This document shows positions 1-9,547 of a DNA stretch of 38,808 bases, piece by piece. This DNA comes from an uncultured Bacteroidota bacterium (GTDB lineage: Bacteria > Bacteroidota > Bacteroidia > Chitinophagales > Saprospiraceae): positions 1-38,808 of the forward strand of contig CALMBD010000017.1 of NCBI GenBank assembly GCA_937861115.1, read 5' to 3'. Position 1 is the first letter of the stretch. Each line of letters begins with the position of its first letter. Below the pieces are notes generated by a model that did not search any database, was not told the origin of the DNA, and saw only the letters and a program-made list of their open reading frames with translations. A program made the position numbers and the translations under genes.

Positions 1-2170
1 AAATATCATCCTTCGTCGTTTTACCCGCGTTATACCGTTTCCCGAAGTTGACGAACAGCCCCACAAACAAAAAATGCTTTGCCGGCGGGGTAATCGCCCT
101 GGACGGAAACTGCCCGTCGGCATCCGGTGTGGCGCTGAACTGGTAACCGAAAGTCTGCTCAAATCCCGGAATATTTGTGGCCGACACGTACAGGATCGTA
201 AAGTTGCCCCACAGGTTGGTGAGATAACTGGCATTCACACTCAGGTCGTGGTACGACGGCGTTCGACCCTTGTTGAAGCCCGGCCGGTTGGGGTCGTTGT
301 AGGGACGCGGCGACTGAAACGCATACGTTGCACCGAAAGCCGTGTTGATGCCCGGAAACCAGTGTTTGTACACCACCGAGACGTTGTGGGCAGCGGCAAA
401 AACCGGCACTGCCGTTTCCGGGAAATCGCGGTAGTCGCGTTTGGTATCCAGGTATGCATAGGAAATCCAGTAATCGCCGCGCTTGATCGTTTTCTGGTCG
501 CGGAAGAACACATCCACACCCCTGGCATAACCGCTTCCCCGGCTGACTGGCAGTCCCGTTTCCGGGTCCGATTTCACCAGATGTGCGTATCGTTTATAGT
601 ACCCTTCCACCCGGAAAGTAAACTTGTCGCGGATGCGCTGATAGTTCAGCATATAATGGGTGGCGCGCTCGAAACGCAGTTCGGTGTGGTAGCGCAGTTG
701 CTCGTATTCGGGGGTTTGATAAAATTGACCCACCGCCAGGGCAATCTGCTCATCCTTGCCCAGCACATAGGCTGCCGACAGGCGTGGCGCAAGGTTGGCG
801 CGACCAAGAAGGGCGGAGTATTCACCGCGGAGCCCGGCACGCGCGACGATTTTCCGGGTGAAAAAGATATCGGTTTCGGCAAATCCTGCGGCATAGCGCT
901 CATTGCGCAAGGTATTGAATATCAAACTGTCAGATGGCCGATAAACCTCATCGAAGCGCCCGTGCAGGTACTCTGCTCCGAATTTGAACTTGAGGTAATC
1001 GCCGAACGGGCGCGCCAGCGTGAAGCGGAGCTGCCCCGACTGCTGCGCCTGGTCGTTGGAAAACGTCGATTCGACCACATCGCGGTTGAACGTATAGGCG
1101 CCGCCGGCAAACAGGGCCCATTTCTCTTTCAGGATTCCCCGGTACGACATATTGGCGTACACATTGTCGGCCTGAAGCCGGAGCGGCACGGTGACCTGCG
1201 GTTCGAACGGGTCGGGGTATCGCATCTCCATCCGGGAGCGGTTGACGGAAGTGTATATTTTAAACATGCCGTCGCCTCCTGTCTTTTGCCGGTACGTCAG
1301 TTCTCCCCCACCCGACTGCGGTGGCGCAATCCAGTCGATGCGCTGCGGCACCAGCGCGGTATACGGCGCCAGGTTGGTGTAACTGCCCGATACCGACAGC
1401 GAACGGGTTTCCCAGCGCCGGGTATGCGACAACCCCAGCCCAACCGACATCAGCGACAGCCCGGTGGTCGTTTCCGGAGCGAGGTCTTCGGTATTCAGAA
1501 TAAGCGCCGACGACAGGGCCTGGCCGTATTCGGCAGAATAGCCCCCGGTTGAGAACTGCGTGCCTTTGAAGAGAAAAGGCGAGAAACGGTTGCGCGCAGG
1601 CACATTGGGCACCGAGCTGTTGTACGGATTTTGAACATACAATCCGTCAATAAAGGTGCGGGTTTCGTAGGCCGCGCCACCGCGTACAAGTATCTGGCCC
1701 GATTCGCCGTTGCGTGTGGTGCCGGGCAGGGTGGCGATGGCCCCGGCAATATCGGCGGTAGCGCTGGCCGTGAGCGCAATGTCGACCGGCGTCAGCACAA
1801 CTGCGCGGCGGCGGTCGCTGGCGGCTTCGAAGGAGCCTGCCGAAATGACCACCTCCTGCAGGGCCGAATTGTCTCCCTTCATGCGCACCTGAACCGTGAC
1901 GTTGCTGCCCTCGAGGTTCACCTGTTGGCGGAATGTATCGCAGCCGATGTAGGTGACCTGTAATGACCACATCCCCTTTTCTGTCGATTTAAAAGAAAAG
2001 TAGCCGTGCGCGTCGCTGGTAGCGCCGTCGTAGGTGCCCGGCAGCCAGATATTGGCGCCGGTGAGCGTATCGCCGCCTGTGGTAAGCACATACCCGTCGA
2101 TACGGGTTTGGGCGCCGGCGGCGGCGGCCAGAAAGGTCAGGGAAAGAAAAAGCAGGACAGATTTGCGCAT
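1..2170 (-). CDS. TonB-dependent receptor with carboxypeptidase-regulatory N-terminus (3' end outside window)
   Basis: The reading frame is open on the minus strand from an ATG at 2170 to the window edge, giving at least 723 residues. It begins with a signal peptide (MRKSVLLFLSLTFLAAAAGAQ), followed by a carboxypeptidase-regulatory-like beta-sandwich (about residues 22-100, with GYVLTTGGDTLTGANIWLPG and then GATSDAHGYFSF). A plug domain follows (about 115-225, with LVRGGAAYETRTFIDGLYV and GGYSAEYGQALSS), then a long beta-barrel of alternating aromatic strands. The last visible residues (FVGLFVNFGKRYNAG) look like a final barrel strand, so only a few codons are probably missing. The family sits in the outer membrane and imports a ligand using TonB energy; the ligand cannot be told from sequence. 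No SusD-like partner is visible on this side of the gene. It is divergent from the M36 protease, with 233 bp between the start codons. Confidence 0.9.
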   Translation of the reverse strand, partial: MRKSVLLFLSLTFLAAAAGAQTRIDGYVLTTGGDTLTGANIWLPGTYDGATSDAHGYFSFKSTEKGMWSLQVTYIGCDTFRQQVNLEGSNVTVQVRMKGDNSALQEVVISAGSFEAASDRRRAVVLTPVDIALTASATADIAGAIATLPGTTRNGESGQILVRGGAAYETRTFIDGLYVQNPYNSSVPNVPARNRFSPFLFKGTQFSTGGYSAEYGQALSSALILNTEDLAPETTTGLSLMSVGLGLSHTRRWETRSLSVSGSYTNLAPYTALVPQRIDWIAPPQSGGGELTYRQKTGGDGMFKIYTSVNRSRMEMRYPDPFEPQVTVPLRLQADNVYANMSYRGILKEKWALFAGGAYTFNRDVVESTFSNDQAQQSGQLRFTLARPFGDYLKFKFGAEYLHGRFDEVYRPSDSLIFNTLRNERYAAGFAETDIFFTRKIVARAGLRGEYSALLGRANLAPRLSAAYVLGKDEQIALAVGQFYQTPEYEQLRYHTELRFERATHYMLNYQRIRDKFTFRVEGYYKRYAHLVKSDPETGLPVSRGSGYARGVDVFFRDQKTIKRGDYWISYAYLDTKRDYRDFPETAVPVFAAAHNVSVVYKHWFPGINTAFGATYAFQSPRPYNDPNRPGFNKGRTPSYHDLSVNASYLTNLWGNFTILYVSATNIPGFEQTFGYQFSATPDADGQFPSRAITPPAKHFLFVGLFVNFGKRYNAGKTTKDDI

Positions 2171-2403
2171 GGGAAGTACCGTTTGTTCCGGGGCGTAAAA
2201 TTGGCCCTGCGCCGGCCAGGAAACAGATTTACCTGACTGAAGTGCCGTATTGGCGGAGTGAAGTGTCTGCCGATTTGCCAATATCATACGTTACTGCAGG
2301 AAAATTCTGAATAATGGAAAAAGGTCTGACAGCGCCAATACATTAGCTGCAATAATCCTCAGGACTACCTATTGTCTTCCAAATCAATCCACCTTATTTT
2401 GTC

Positions 2404-5400
2404 ATGACCAAATTTTTCTTCCTTGCCAGGGCAATTGCCTCAATTGCCCTGCTCGCTGTATTTTCATTGGCGAACGCACAACAGTTTCAGACCGAAATAA
2501 CAACGTACCTGCAAACCGAAAAGTCCAAATGGGCCCTCACAGATGAAGATGTGAGCAACAGGACGGTCTCCGATCAGTACACCGACCGGGAAACCGGTAT
2601 CACCTACACTTATCTGCAACAGCAGATTTCCGGTGTAAATATTTTCAACGCCGTAAGCACCATGGCGATCCGCAACGGCGAGGTGATTTATTTTACCAGT
2701 CGCTTTATCCCGAACGCCGCGCAACAGGCCAACGCTGCAACACCCGCGATCAAGGCTGAAAACGCCGTCAAGGCGGCAGCGTCGCATCTTGATATTGCAC
2801 TTGACGAAACACCCGTGCTCCTGACGGAAGACAACAGCCGCAAGCAATTCACCTTTACCGATTGCGGTATGGCGAAAAACCCCATCCGGGTCGATCTCGT
2901 TTATGTCAGCACCGGTGATGCCATTCGCCTGGCCTGGAACGTCAATATCGCCATGCGGGCAAGCGCCGACTGGTGGAACGTCCGCATCGACGCACAGACG
3001 GGCGCCTACCTGGAAAAAAACAACTGGACCCTGAGTTGCGACTTCGGCCCCGGCCATTCGGATGAAGGGCGGCGAAACATTGCGGCAAACAGGTCCGGCG
3101 AAACGTCTGCAGCCAATGCCGCAGGCGGTAATGCCGGCGCGTACAACGTATTTGCCTTGCCGCTTGAAGCGCCCAATTTCGGCCCCAGAAGCCTGGTATC
3201 CGATCCCGAACTGGCCCTCGCCTCGCCCTTTGGCTGGCACGATACCGACGGCGCCGACGGAGCAGAATACACCATTACCCGTGGCAACAATGTGTACGCT
3301 TACGAGGACGAGGACGGGGACAACCAGCCCGGCTACTCACCGGACGGCGGCGCCGGGCTCCTGTTCGACTTTCCGCTCGATCTGGGCCAGAATCCCGAAT
3401 CCAACCGGGACGCCGCGATCACCAACCTGTTCTATATAAACAACATGGTGCATGATATCCTGTACCGCCACGGATTTACCGAGGCGGCCGGTAATTTCCA
3501 GGAAAACAACTACGGCAACGACGGCGAAGGCAACGACAACGTGATGGCAGAAGCCCTGGACGGCGGCGGCACCAACAATGCCAACTTTTCCACACCCGGC
3601 GACGGCACCAGCGGCCGTATGCAAATGTACCTGTGGCTTTCCGGCGCGCCCTCCACCCTTACGGTCAATACCCCGGCCGATATTGCAGCCAACTACGACG
3701 CAGTGGAAGCAAGTTTCGGCCCGGGACTGACGGCGCCTATCACCTCCGATCTGGTCCTGTATGAAGATGCCAATGCCCCGGCGACCGACGCCTGTGACCC
3801 AGCCCTGAATGCCTTTGACATAGAAGGAAAAATTGTCGTGGTCGACCGCGGCAACTGTCCCTTTGTCGACAAGGTCCAGCTCGCGGAAGACGCCGGCGCA
3901 CTGGCGGTCATTGTGATCAACAACACCGGTGGCGCTCCCTTTTCGATGGGCGGCAATGGCCTGTTCAGCATCCCTGCCGTCATGATTTCCCAGGCCGACG
4001 GCGATTTGATCAAGGCAAAACTCAACAACGGCCAGACCGTCAATGCAACGCTTGGTACGGCAGGTGCCGCCGGTGCCGACCGCGACGGGTCGTTCGATAA
4101 CGGCATCGTGATACACGAGTACGGTCACGGCGTTTCCAACCGCATGACCGGCGGTCCGTCCAATACCGGCTGCCTGTTCAACGGCGAACAGGGCGGTGAA
4201 GGCTGGAGCGACTGGCTGGGACTTATCCTGACCATCGAACCCGGCGATGCCGGCGCGGATTCACGCGGCATCGGCACTTTCGCAATAAACGATACATCAG
4301 GCAACGGTATCCGCCGGTACCCCTACTCCACCGACATGAGTATCAACAGTCAAACCTACGGCGACCTGTCACTGAGTTCGGAAGAACACAACATCGGCGA
4401 AATATGGAGCCAGACGCTCTGGGATATGACCTGGAAACTGATCGATCTGGAAGGCTTCGACCCCGACTGGTATAACGGCATTGGCGGCAACAACACCGCC
4501 CTGCGCCTCGTACTCGAAGGCATGAGGCTCCAGCCCTGCGGCCCCGGTTTCCTCGATGCGCGCGACGCCATTCTCGCCGCCGATGAAATGTTATACGCAA
4601 GCGCACACCGCTGCCTGATCTGGGAAGCCTTTGCCGGAAGGGGTATGGGGGTCAATGCCAGCCAGGGCAGCGCCAACGAGGCCGGCGACGAAACGGAAGA
4701 TTTTACCCTGCCTACGTATTGCCAGACGGCCGTGCAGCCGCCTACCGCCAGCTTTATCGCCGATGTCGAAGTCAACTGCTTCGGCGTTTTCAAGTTCACC
4801 GACCAGTCGACGAATATCCCCCAGGGCTGGCTCTGGGACTTCGGCGACGGCGAGACGAGCACAGCCATCAGTCCGACGCACAGCTACGCTGAACCGGGGA
4901 CTTATCTCGTCACGCTTACCGTAACCAACACTTTGGGTGAAGATACCCATACCCTGACCGTAAATTACCAGGTACCGCCGGCGCCCGACGTCGTTCCCGA
5001 TGTGTTCTTCTGTGATGCAGATTCCGTGACGCTGAATGCAGGTGTGGCCGCAGGCAACACGGCGAACTGGTTCGTCGACGGAAACCTCGTGTTTACGGGC
5101 ACTTCGTACACGGCAACCGGAGTGACCTCCCCCACCATCTACACCGTGCAACAACTGGAAGAAAAACCTGTGGGTCAGGTCGGCCCGGTCGACAACACCT
5201 TCGGCGGCGGCGGCAACCACAACAGCGGCTTCGACGGTCGTTTACTGTTCGAGGCCCTGGCGCCCTTCCGCCTCATCAGCGTAAACGTCTACGCACAGGG
5301 CGCGGGCAACCGCACCATCCGCCTGTACGACGCCTCCAATAATGTCCTACAAACCGTGACAACAACCCTGCAGAGCGGTTTCAACACGGTGGTGCTCAAC

Positions 5401-6129
5401 ATGGATATTCCGCAAGCGGGGAACTACAGCCTCGGCAATGTAAGCCAGAACCTCTACCGAAACAACGCGGGTGTAGCATACCCCTACGTACTCGACAACA
5501 TCGTGCGGATATACAGTTCCAATGCCACGACAAATCCGCTGGGATTTTATTACTATTTCTACAACTGGCAGGTACAGGAAAAACCCTGCATCGGCGAGTC
5601 GGCCACGATCACCGTGCATCCCGACGCCGAGCCGGTAGCCGGCTTCACTGCGGCCACCAACGGTCTGGTATCCTCGTTCACGAATACTTCGAATGGCAGC
5701 ATCACGTCCGTGTCGTGGGATTTCGGCGACGGGTCGCCGGTATCGAACGAACAAAACCCGCAACACGTTTACGCTTCCCCGGGCACCTACACCGTAGGGC
5801 TTACCGTTGCCAACAGTTGCGGCAGCAGCACCTATGAGATTATGGTCACCGTTGGCCTGACGGCTGCGCATGATCCGAAAGACGCCTTTGCCGTACGGGT
5901 GTTCCCCAACCCCGCCGCCGACAGGCTGAATATCGATTTCCTTCAGGCCGCGACGGGTCCTGTGCGCCTCGCCCTTTGCGACGCAACCGGCCGCACAGTG
6001 CTCGACACCCAATACCCCCACTCCGCCGGCATTTCCGTCGACGTTTCGAACCTGGCGCCGGGCATGTATATGCTGCGGCTCAGCACGAAAGATGGAGCGA
6101 TTGCGCGCAAAGTCGGAGTAGTGCGGTAA
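2404..6129 (+). CDS. Secreted M36 (fungalysin-type) metalloprotease with PA and PKD domains and T9SS sorting domain
   Basis: Encodes 1241 residues. A signal peptide (1-25, ending SLANAQ) is followed by an FTP/PepSY-like propeptide (about 40-190) and an M36 catalytic region (about 255-780). The zinc motif HEYGH is at 571-575, with the probable third ligand E599 in GEGWSDW. A protease-associated (PA) domain is inserted before the active site (about 428-552, with GKIVVVDRGNCPFVDK). A PKD domain (about 780-857, WDFGDGETS), an Ig-like plus beta-sandwich segment (about 860-1075) and a second PKD domain (about 1080-1155, WDFGDGSPVS) follow. The C-terminus from about 1163 (VRVFPNPAADRLNIDF to RKVGVVR) is a type A T9SS sorting domain. 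The expected role is an extracellular or cell-surface protease exported by T9SS and matured by propeptide removal. ATG at 2404 directly precedes the signal peptide. A strong hairpin follows the stop codon. Confidence 0.95.
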   Translation: MTKFFFLARAIASIALLAVFSLANAQQFQTEITTYLQTEKSKWALTDEDVSNRTVSDQYTDRETGITYTYLQQQISGVNIFNAVSTMAIRNGEVIYFTSRFIPNAAQQANAATPAIKAENAVKAAASHLDIALDETPVLLTEDNSRKQFTFTDCGMAKNPIRVDLVYVSTGDAIRLAWNVNIAMRASADWWNVRIDAQTGAYLEKNNWTLSCDFGPGHSDEGRRNIAANRSGETSAANAAGGNAGAYNVFALPLEAPNFGPRSLVSDPELALASPFGWHDTDGADGAEYTITRGNNVYAYEDEDGDNQPGYSPDGGAGLLFDFPLDLGQNPESNRDAAITNLFYINNMVHDILYRHGFTEAAGNFQENNYGNDGEGNDNVMAEALDGGGTNNANFSTPGDGTSGRMQMYLWLSGAPSTLTVNTPADIAANYDAVEASFGPGLTAPITSDLVLYEDANAPATDACDPALNAFDIEGKIVVVDRGNCPFVDKVQLAEDAGALAVIVINNTGGAPFSMGGNGLFSIPAVMISQADGDLIKAKLNNGQTVNATLGTAGAAGADRDGSFDNGIVIHEYGHGVSNRMTGGPSNTGCLFNGEQGGEGWSDWLGLILTIEPGDAGADSRGIGTFAINDTSGNGIRRYPYSTDMSINSQTYGDLSLSSEEHNIGEIWSQTLWDMTWKLIDLEGFDPDWYNGIGGNNTALRLVLEGMRLQPCGPGFLDARDAILAADEMLYASAHRCLIWEAFAGRGMGVNASQGSANEAGDETEDFTLPTYCQTAVQPPTASFIADVEVNCFGVFKFTDQSTNIPQGWLWDFGDGETSTAISPTHSYAEPGTYLVTLTVTNTLGEDTHTLTVNYQVPPAPDVVPDVFFCDADSVTLNAGVAAGNTANWFVDGNLVFTGTSYTATGVTSPTIYTVQQLEEKPVGQVGPVDNTFGGGGNHNSGFDGRLLFEALAPFRLISVNVYAQGAGNRTIRLYDASNNVLQTVTTTLQSGFNTVVLNMDIPQAGNYSLGNVSQNLYRNNAGVAYPYVLDNIVRIYSSNATTNPLGFYYYFYNWQVQEKPCIGESATITVHPDAEPVAGFTAATNGLVSSFTNTSNGSITSVSWDFGDGSPVSNEQNPQHVYASPGTYTVGLTVANSCGSSTYEIMVTVGLTAAHDPKDAFAVRVFPNPAADRLNIDFLQAATGPVRLALCDATGRTVLDTQYPHSAGISVDVSNLAPGMYMLRLSTKDGAIARKVGVVR

Positions 6130-6134
6130 ATTGT

Positions 6135-6197
6135 AGCAGCATCCTTGCACACGGCCTGTCCCACGGACGGCAGGTCGTGTGCAAGGGTTCTGCTGCT
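6135..6197. terminator. Long imperfect hairpin, probable bidirectional terminator
   Basis: AGCAGCA at 6135-6141 pairs with TGCTGCT at 6191-6197, and CCTTGCACACG at 6143-6153 pairs exactly with CGTGTGCAAGG at 6176-6186. A further CCTG/CAGG pairing lies inside. It starts 5 bp after the protease stop and lies between convergent genes. There is no U-tract, so termination is inferred from position and structure. Confidence 0.65.
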
Positions 6198-6272
6198 TCC
6201 AACAAATTAATGCTGCAGATTTTGGCGCCCTGAACCGGGCAGCAGCCGAGCAAAAATTGCTATAACCCCTTA

Positions 6273-7421
6273 TCAAACACCTGTACCGCCGCCGGGCGCT
6301 TCCGCCGGCAGTTCCTCTCGCTTACCCAGTTTGGCAGCAACCCAGCCCGGCACAATGATAGCGCCCGTCAGCAGGTAGCCGTAGTAGGCCATGCCGCGCC
6401 ACAGCAGCGCCACAACCAGTCCAACCCCCCTGGGAACATAGTCGGAGATAAACCCGACCAATGCCAGTTCGGCCAGCCCTGCACCGCCGGGGGTCGGGCT
6501 GAAGGCCATGATGGTGAACATGGCGACCAGCCGTGCATAAATAAACGCCTGTGTGGCGCCGTCTACCGGTATGGAAGGCACCACTGCAATGATCAGGCAG
6601 TTGATCATGACAAATTTACATGTCCAGGCGCCCACCGTTCCGATGACAACTTTAAGGTGGTAGCGCCAGTCGCGCAGGCGCATTTCCCTCGCCGCCAGTT
6701 CGAACTCTTCACCGAGCAGGAGGAGCCGCGGCGACCATCGCTTCAATACCGGGCGGGCGGCGAGCCAGCCGAGGGCCGTCTTTGCATAGCGCGGCCGGAT
6801 CAGCAAAAAAAACACGAGCACCAGCAGGTAACTGGCCATCAATCCGTAGGTGACGAAAAAGGTGCCGCTGGCCAGCCCTACATCGCCAAAACGCTTCATA
6901 CCGGGGTACAGCATCGGCGGACCATAGACAGACAGCAGCAAAGGCAGGGTGATGATGAAAAAAGCGGAATCGAGGGCCATGGTGTAAAAGATGGCCGCCG
7001 CCGTGCGTCCAGCGCTGAGGTTTTCGCGGGTGAGCACAAACAACATTACAAAAGGCCCGCCCTTGCTTGTAGGCGTGAGTGCCGCGCTAAACTCCCAGAA
7101 CACAATGAATTTGAGGCATTTGCGCCAGGAAAAAACGCTGCCCGTAATGGTGTGCAGCCGCAGGGTGTAAAACAGGTGCCGCAAAAGAAGCACCAGTACC
7201 GCCAAACCGATCCAGGCGAAGGTTCTCCAGGTCCACTCAATCGCCCGGAACTGCCGGGAGTCAAACTGCCAGTAAAACAAATATGCCACGGCAGCCACAC
7301 CGAGCAAAACGGGCAGGATGATGCGCGACGGCCGGAAGGACCTTACTACGCGCCCGCGTTCCGATTCGATAGCCTGGGGTGAAGTGTTCTTATGCACCGG
7401 GTGTGTTGCTTGAGGGGTCAA
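6273..7421 (-). CDS. Flippase-like integral membrane protein (LPG synthase TM / UPF0104 family)
   Basis: Encodes 382 residues with about eight hydrophobic segments and motifs of the lysylphosphatidylglycerol-synthase transmembrane family: TPTSKGGPFVMLFVL near residue 120 and FSPTPGGAGLAELALVGF in the last third. The soluble aminoacyl-transferase domain of full MprF is absent, so this is the stand-alone membrane module. Members of this family are thought to move lipids or lipid-linked molecules across the inner membrane, but the substrate here is unknown. There is no ATG near the 5' end: the frame opens with TTG at 7421 just after an in-frame stop, with an alternative GTG at 7397; both precede the charged cytoplasmic N-terminus. 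The gene stands alone, convergent with the protease gene. Confidence 0.88.
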   Translation of the reverse strand: MTPQATHPVHKNTSPQAIESERGRVVRSFRPSRIILPVLLGVAAVAYLFYWQFDSRQFRAIEWTWRTFAWIGLAVLVLLLRHLFYTLRLHTITGSVFSWRKCLKFIVFWEFSAALTPTSKGGPFVMLFVLTRENLSAGRTAAAIFYTMALDSAFFIITLPLLLSVYGPPMLYPGMKRFGDVGLASGTFFVTYGLMASYLLVLVFFLLIRPRYAKTALGWLAARPVLKRWSPRLLLLGEEFELAAREMRLRDWRYHLKVVIGTVGAWTCKFVMINCLIIAVVPSIPVDGATQAFIYARLVAMFTIMAFSPTPGGAGLAELALVGFISDYVPRGVGLVVALLWRGMAYYGYLLTGAIIVPGWVAAKLGKREELPAEAPGGGTGV

Positions 7422-7732
7422 ATATCAAGGATTTTTGTACAGGAGCCGGGTATAATAAACAGCATGCTTATTGCAATTTTGATCTTGTGTCAAGGGTATA
7501 TCATCAATTATCGACCTGCTCTAAATTGGCTTGTCGGGTGTATAAAACGCTCTTGACAAACTTGTGTTTTGGGATGTCCCTGTTATATTTGTGGTTGTTG
7601 CCATGCATACAAAACCGGGCATGTCAGTCATCCGGCGAGCGGACAAATGCGATTCATATAACAGGGTCATGTTCTGCCGGTTGCAGGAGCATGCCAACCC
7701 GGGTTACTTTTCACTGAAAACTGTTCTGAAAA
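7422..7732. other. AT-rich intergenic region between divergent genes
   Basis: About 310 bp of AT-rich sequence between the flippase-like gene and the STM3941-like gene. It holds a good Bacteroidota-type promoter at 7562-7591. An open frame at 7379-7717 crosses it, but its product has no family-like features and it overlaps the flippase gene, so it is not called. Confidence 0.5.
7562..7591 (+). promoter_or_regulatory. Bacteroidota-type promoter (TTG - 19 bp - TATATTTG)
   Basis: TATATTTG at 7584-7591 matches the -7 consensus TAnnTTTG exactly. TTG at 7562-7564, within CTTG, lies 19 bp upstream, the spacing expected for the -33 element. It points toward the STM3941-like gene and would give a leader of roughly 130 nt. 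Activity is inferred. Confidence 0.5.
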
Positions 7733-8266
7733 ATGGGTGAAAAAATTGAAGTGCCCTTTAGCAAGGTCAAATTATATCTAGGAATTGGCGGCTCGATCCT
7801 GTTTGTAATTTTAAGTTATTGGCTATTCATTAATGCCAATCAGGACGCTGCACACAGCGCTCCACTGTTAATGAAAGGCATTGGAATACTTGGCATTTTG
7901 TTTTTCGGAGCGACAGGGAGTAATGGACTAGTCAAACTAATTGATAAAAACCCCGGTCTGACCATTGATTCAAAGGGAATAACAGACAACTCCAATGCCA
8001 TGAGTATAGGGTTAATTGAATGGAAAGATATTTCAGACATAAAAATGAAACAAGTCATGCAGACGAGATTTCTTTTGATCACTGTGACTAATCCTGAATT
8101 TTATATTGCAAAAGCAAAAGGCAGTATAAAGGCATTATCCATGAAAATGAATCTGAAAATGTACGGGACGCCTGTAACAATAACCTCGTCCACGCTTGAA
8201 TATGATTTTGAGAAACTTGAGGCATTGCTGAAATCGGAATTTGAAAAGCATAAAAATTCAAAATAG
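7733..8266 (+). CDS. STM3941-family membrane protein of unknown function
   Basis: Encodes 177 residues. A short N-terminal strand (KIEVPFSKVKLYL) is followed by two transmembrane helices (about 14-32 and 44-62), then a cytoplasmic PH-like half with PGLTIDSKGITDNSNAMSIG and IEWKDISDIKM, and a charged tail. This layout matches the STM3941 family, which has no established function. The gene is visibly richer in A+T than its neighbours and uses many AAA, ATT and AAT codons, so recent acquisition is possible. The hydrolase gene starts 36 bp downstream on the same strand, so co-transcription is likely. No Shine-Dalgarno site is apparent. Confidence 0.7.
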   Translation: MGEKIEVPFSKVKLYLGIGGSILFVILSYWLFINANQDAAHSAPLLMKGIGILGILFFGATGSNGLVKLIDKNPGLTIDSKGITDNSNAMSIGLIEWKDISDIKMKQVMQTRFLLITVTNPEFYIAKAKGSIKALSMKMNLKMYGTPVTITSSTLEYDFEKLEALLKSEFEKHKNSK

Positions 8267-8302
8267 CCGCATTACGCACTAACTTCAGAAAATCCGTAGA
8301 CC

Positions 8303-9352
8303 ATGCGCCACAAACAGTTTGGAGCCAGGCTGACCAAAAGCCTTATTGCAGGATATCAACATTCGCCGAACTGGCGGGAAGGTAAATTTCAAAACCTGGA
8401 GCATACGGAACTCAGTATTCCGATCAACAAAATACCCGGCATTCTTTACAAGCAAATTGCCAACAAGGCAGGCAGGGAACCCGGGCGCCCGTTACCCGTC
8501 GTGCCTTTTAACCGCTCCGCGTTTTTAGACACTTCGGAATCGCCGACATTTATCTGGTACGGGCATTCTGTCGTATTGATGCGAATGGACAATAAAACGC
8601 TTTTGATTGACCCAATGCTCGGGCCCAACGCATCGCCGATCGCGCCCGTTACCACCAGGCGCTTTTCTGAAAACACCCTGAACCTGATCGACGAATTCCC
8701 CGAAATTGATCTGATGCTGCTCACACACGACCATTACGATCATCTGGACCTGGCCAGCATCGAAAAACTCCGGCACAAAACAAAACAGTACTTTGTGGCG
8801 CTGGGTGTCAAAAGGCATCTGGTCCACTGGGGAATTGCGGCTGACAGCATCACAGAATTTGACTGGTGGGACGCTCGGTCTTTCGGAAATATCAACGTCA
8901 CCTTTACCCCCACACGCCATTTTTCCGGCAGAGGGCTGACGGACAGAGCCAAATCGCTGTGGGGCGGATGGGCATTCAAGACGCCCGGCGAAAACGTATG
9001 GTTCAGCGGCGACAGCGGTTATGGCAGCCATTTTACGGAGATTGGCCGGCGGCTCGGGCCTTTCGATTTTGCCTTCATGGAGTGCGGTCAATACAATGAA
9101 AACTGGAGCCAGATACACATGTTCCCCGAGGAGAGCGTGCAAGCGGCGATCGACGCAGGAGCAGGGCGTGTAATGCCCGTTCACTGGGCGGGATTTTCCC
9201 TTGCGCCGCATACGTGGACCGAACCGGCGGAAAGATTTGTCGAAGAGGCCGGCAGGAAAAACCTGCCCATCCATTTACCCCAAATAGGCCAGCAGTTTCA
9301 AACTTCGTCGCAAATACAGGAAAAGTGGTGGAACGGGAAAACCCCGGATTAG
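8303..9352 (+). CDS. Metallo-beta-lactamase-fold hydrolase (NAPE-PLD / UlaG-like)
   Basis: Encodes 349 residues. The metal-site motif THDHYDHLD places H142, H144, D146 and H147. Further likely ligands are H206 (TRHFSGRG), D237 (SGDSGYG) and H294 (MPVHWAGF), so a complete two-metal site is present. The N-terminal extension (about 1-80) and the FIWYGHSVVLMRMDNKTLLIDPMLG strand resemble proteins related to N-acyl-phosphatidylethanolamine phospholipase D. A phosphodiesterase or lactonase role is plausible but the substrate is unknown. No signal peptide is visible, so the protein is probably cytoplasmic. It lies 36 bp behind the STM3941-like gene. Confidence 0.85.
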   Translation: MRHKQFGARLTKSLIAGYQHSPNWREGKFQNLEHTELSIPINKIPGILYKQIANKAGREPGRPLPVVPFNRSAFLDTSESPTFIWYGHSVVLMRMDNKTLLIDPMLGPNASPIAPVTTRRFSENTLNLIDEFPEIDLMLLTHDHYDHLDLASIEKLRHKTKQYFVALGVKRHLVHWGIAADSITEFDWWDARSFGNINVTFTPTRHFSGRGLTDRAKSLWGGWAFKTPGENVWFSGDSGYGSHFTEIGRRLGPFDFAFMECGQYNENWSQIHMFPEESVQAAIDAGAGRVMPVHWAGFSLAPHTWTEPAERFVEEAGRKNLPIHLPQIGQQFQTSSQIQEKWWNGKTPD

Positions 9353-9547
9353 GCACGGCGGATATTTTTGACAAACATATGTATATCGAAAAAAATGATA
9401 TGATACAATCAAAATAGAGAACGCTGCGCTATACCTTCTCGCCGGAAATTGGTTACCCGGTTTTATTCATCTTTTATTTAATCCTCCGACTAATATCTGT
9501 ATAGCCCGGCTGTACGGGACCAAAAGCCCTTTTATAAAATTAAAACT

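Noticed and set aside
74-1552. Plus-strand open frame of 492 codons
   Set aside because: It is antisense to the TonB-dependent receptor, which has signal peptide, plug and barrel features; this frame's product is Arg/His/Val-rich without domain character.
6273-7421. Full MprF (lysylphosphatidylglycerol synthase)
   Set aside because: Only the transmembrane module is present; the catalytic aminoacyl-transferase domain is missing and not encoded next door.
7379-7717. Possible 112-residue protein in the AT-rich spacer
   Set aside because: Overlaps the start of the flippase-like gene and spans the best promoter in the area; composition is unlike a folded or membrane protein of known type.
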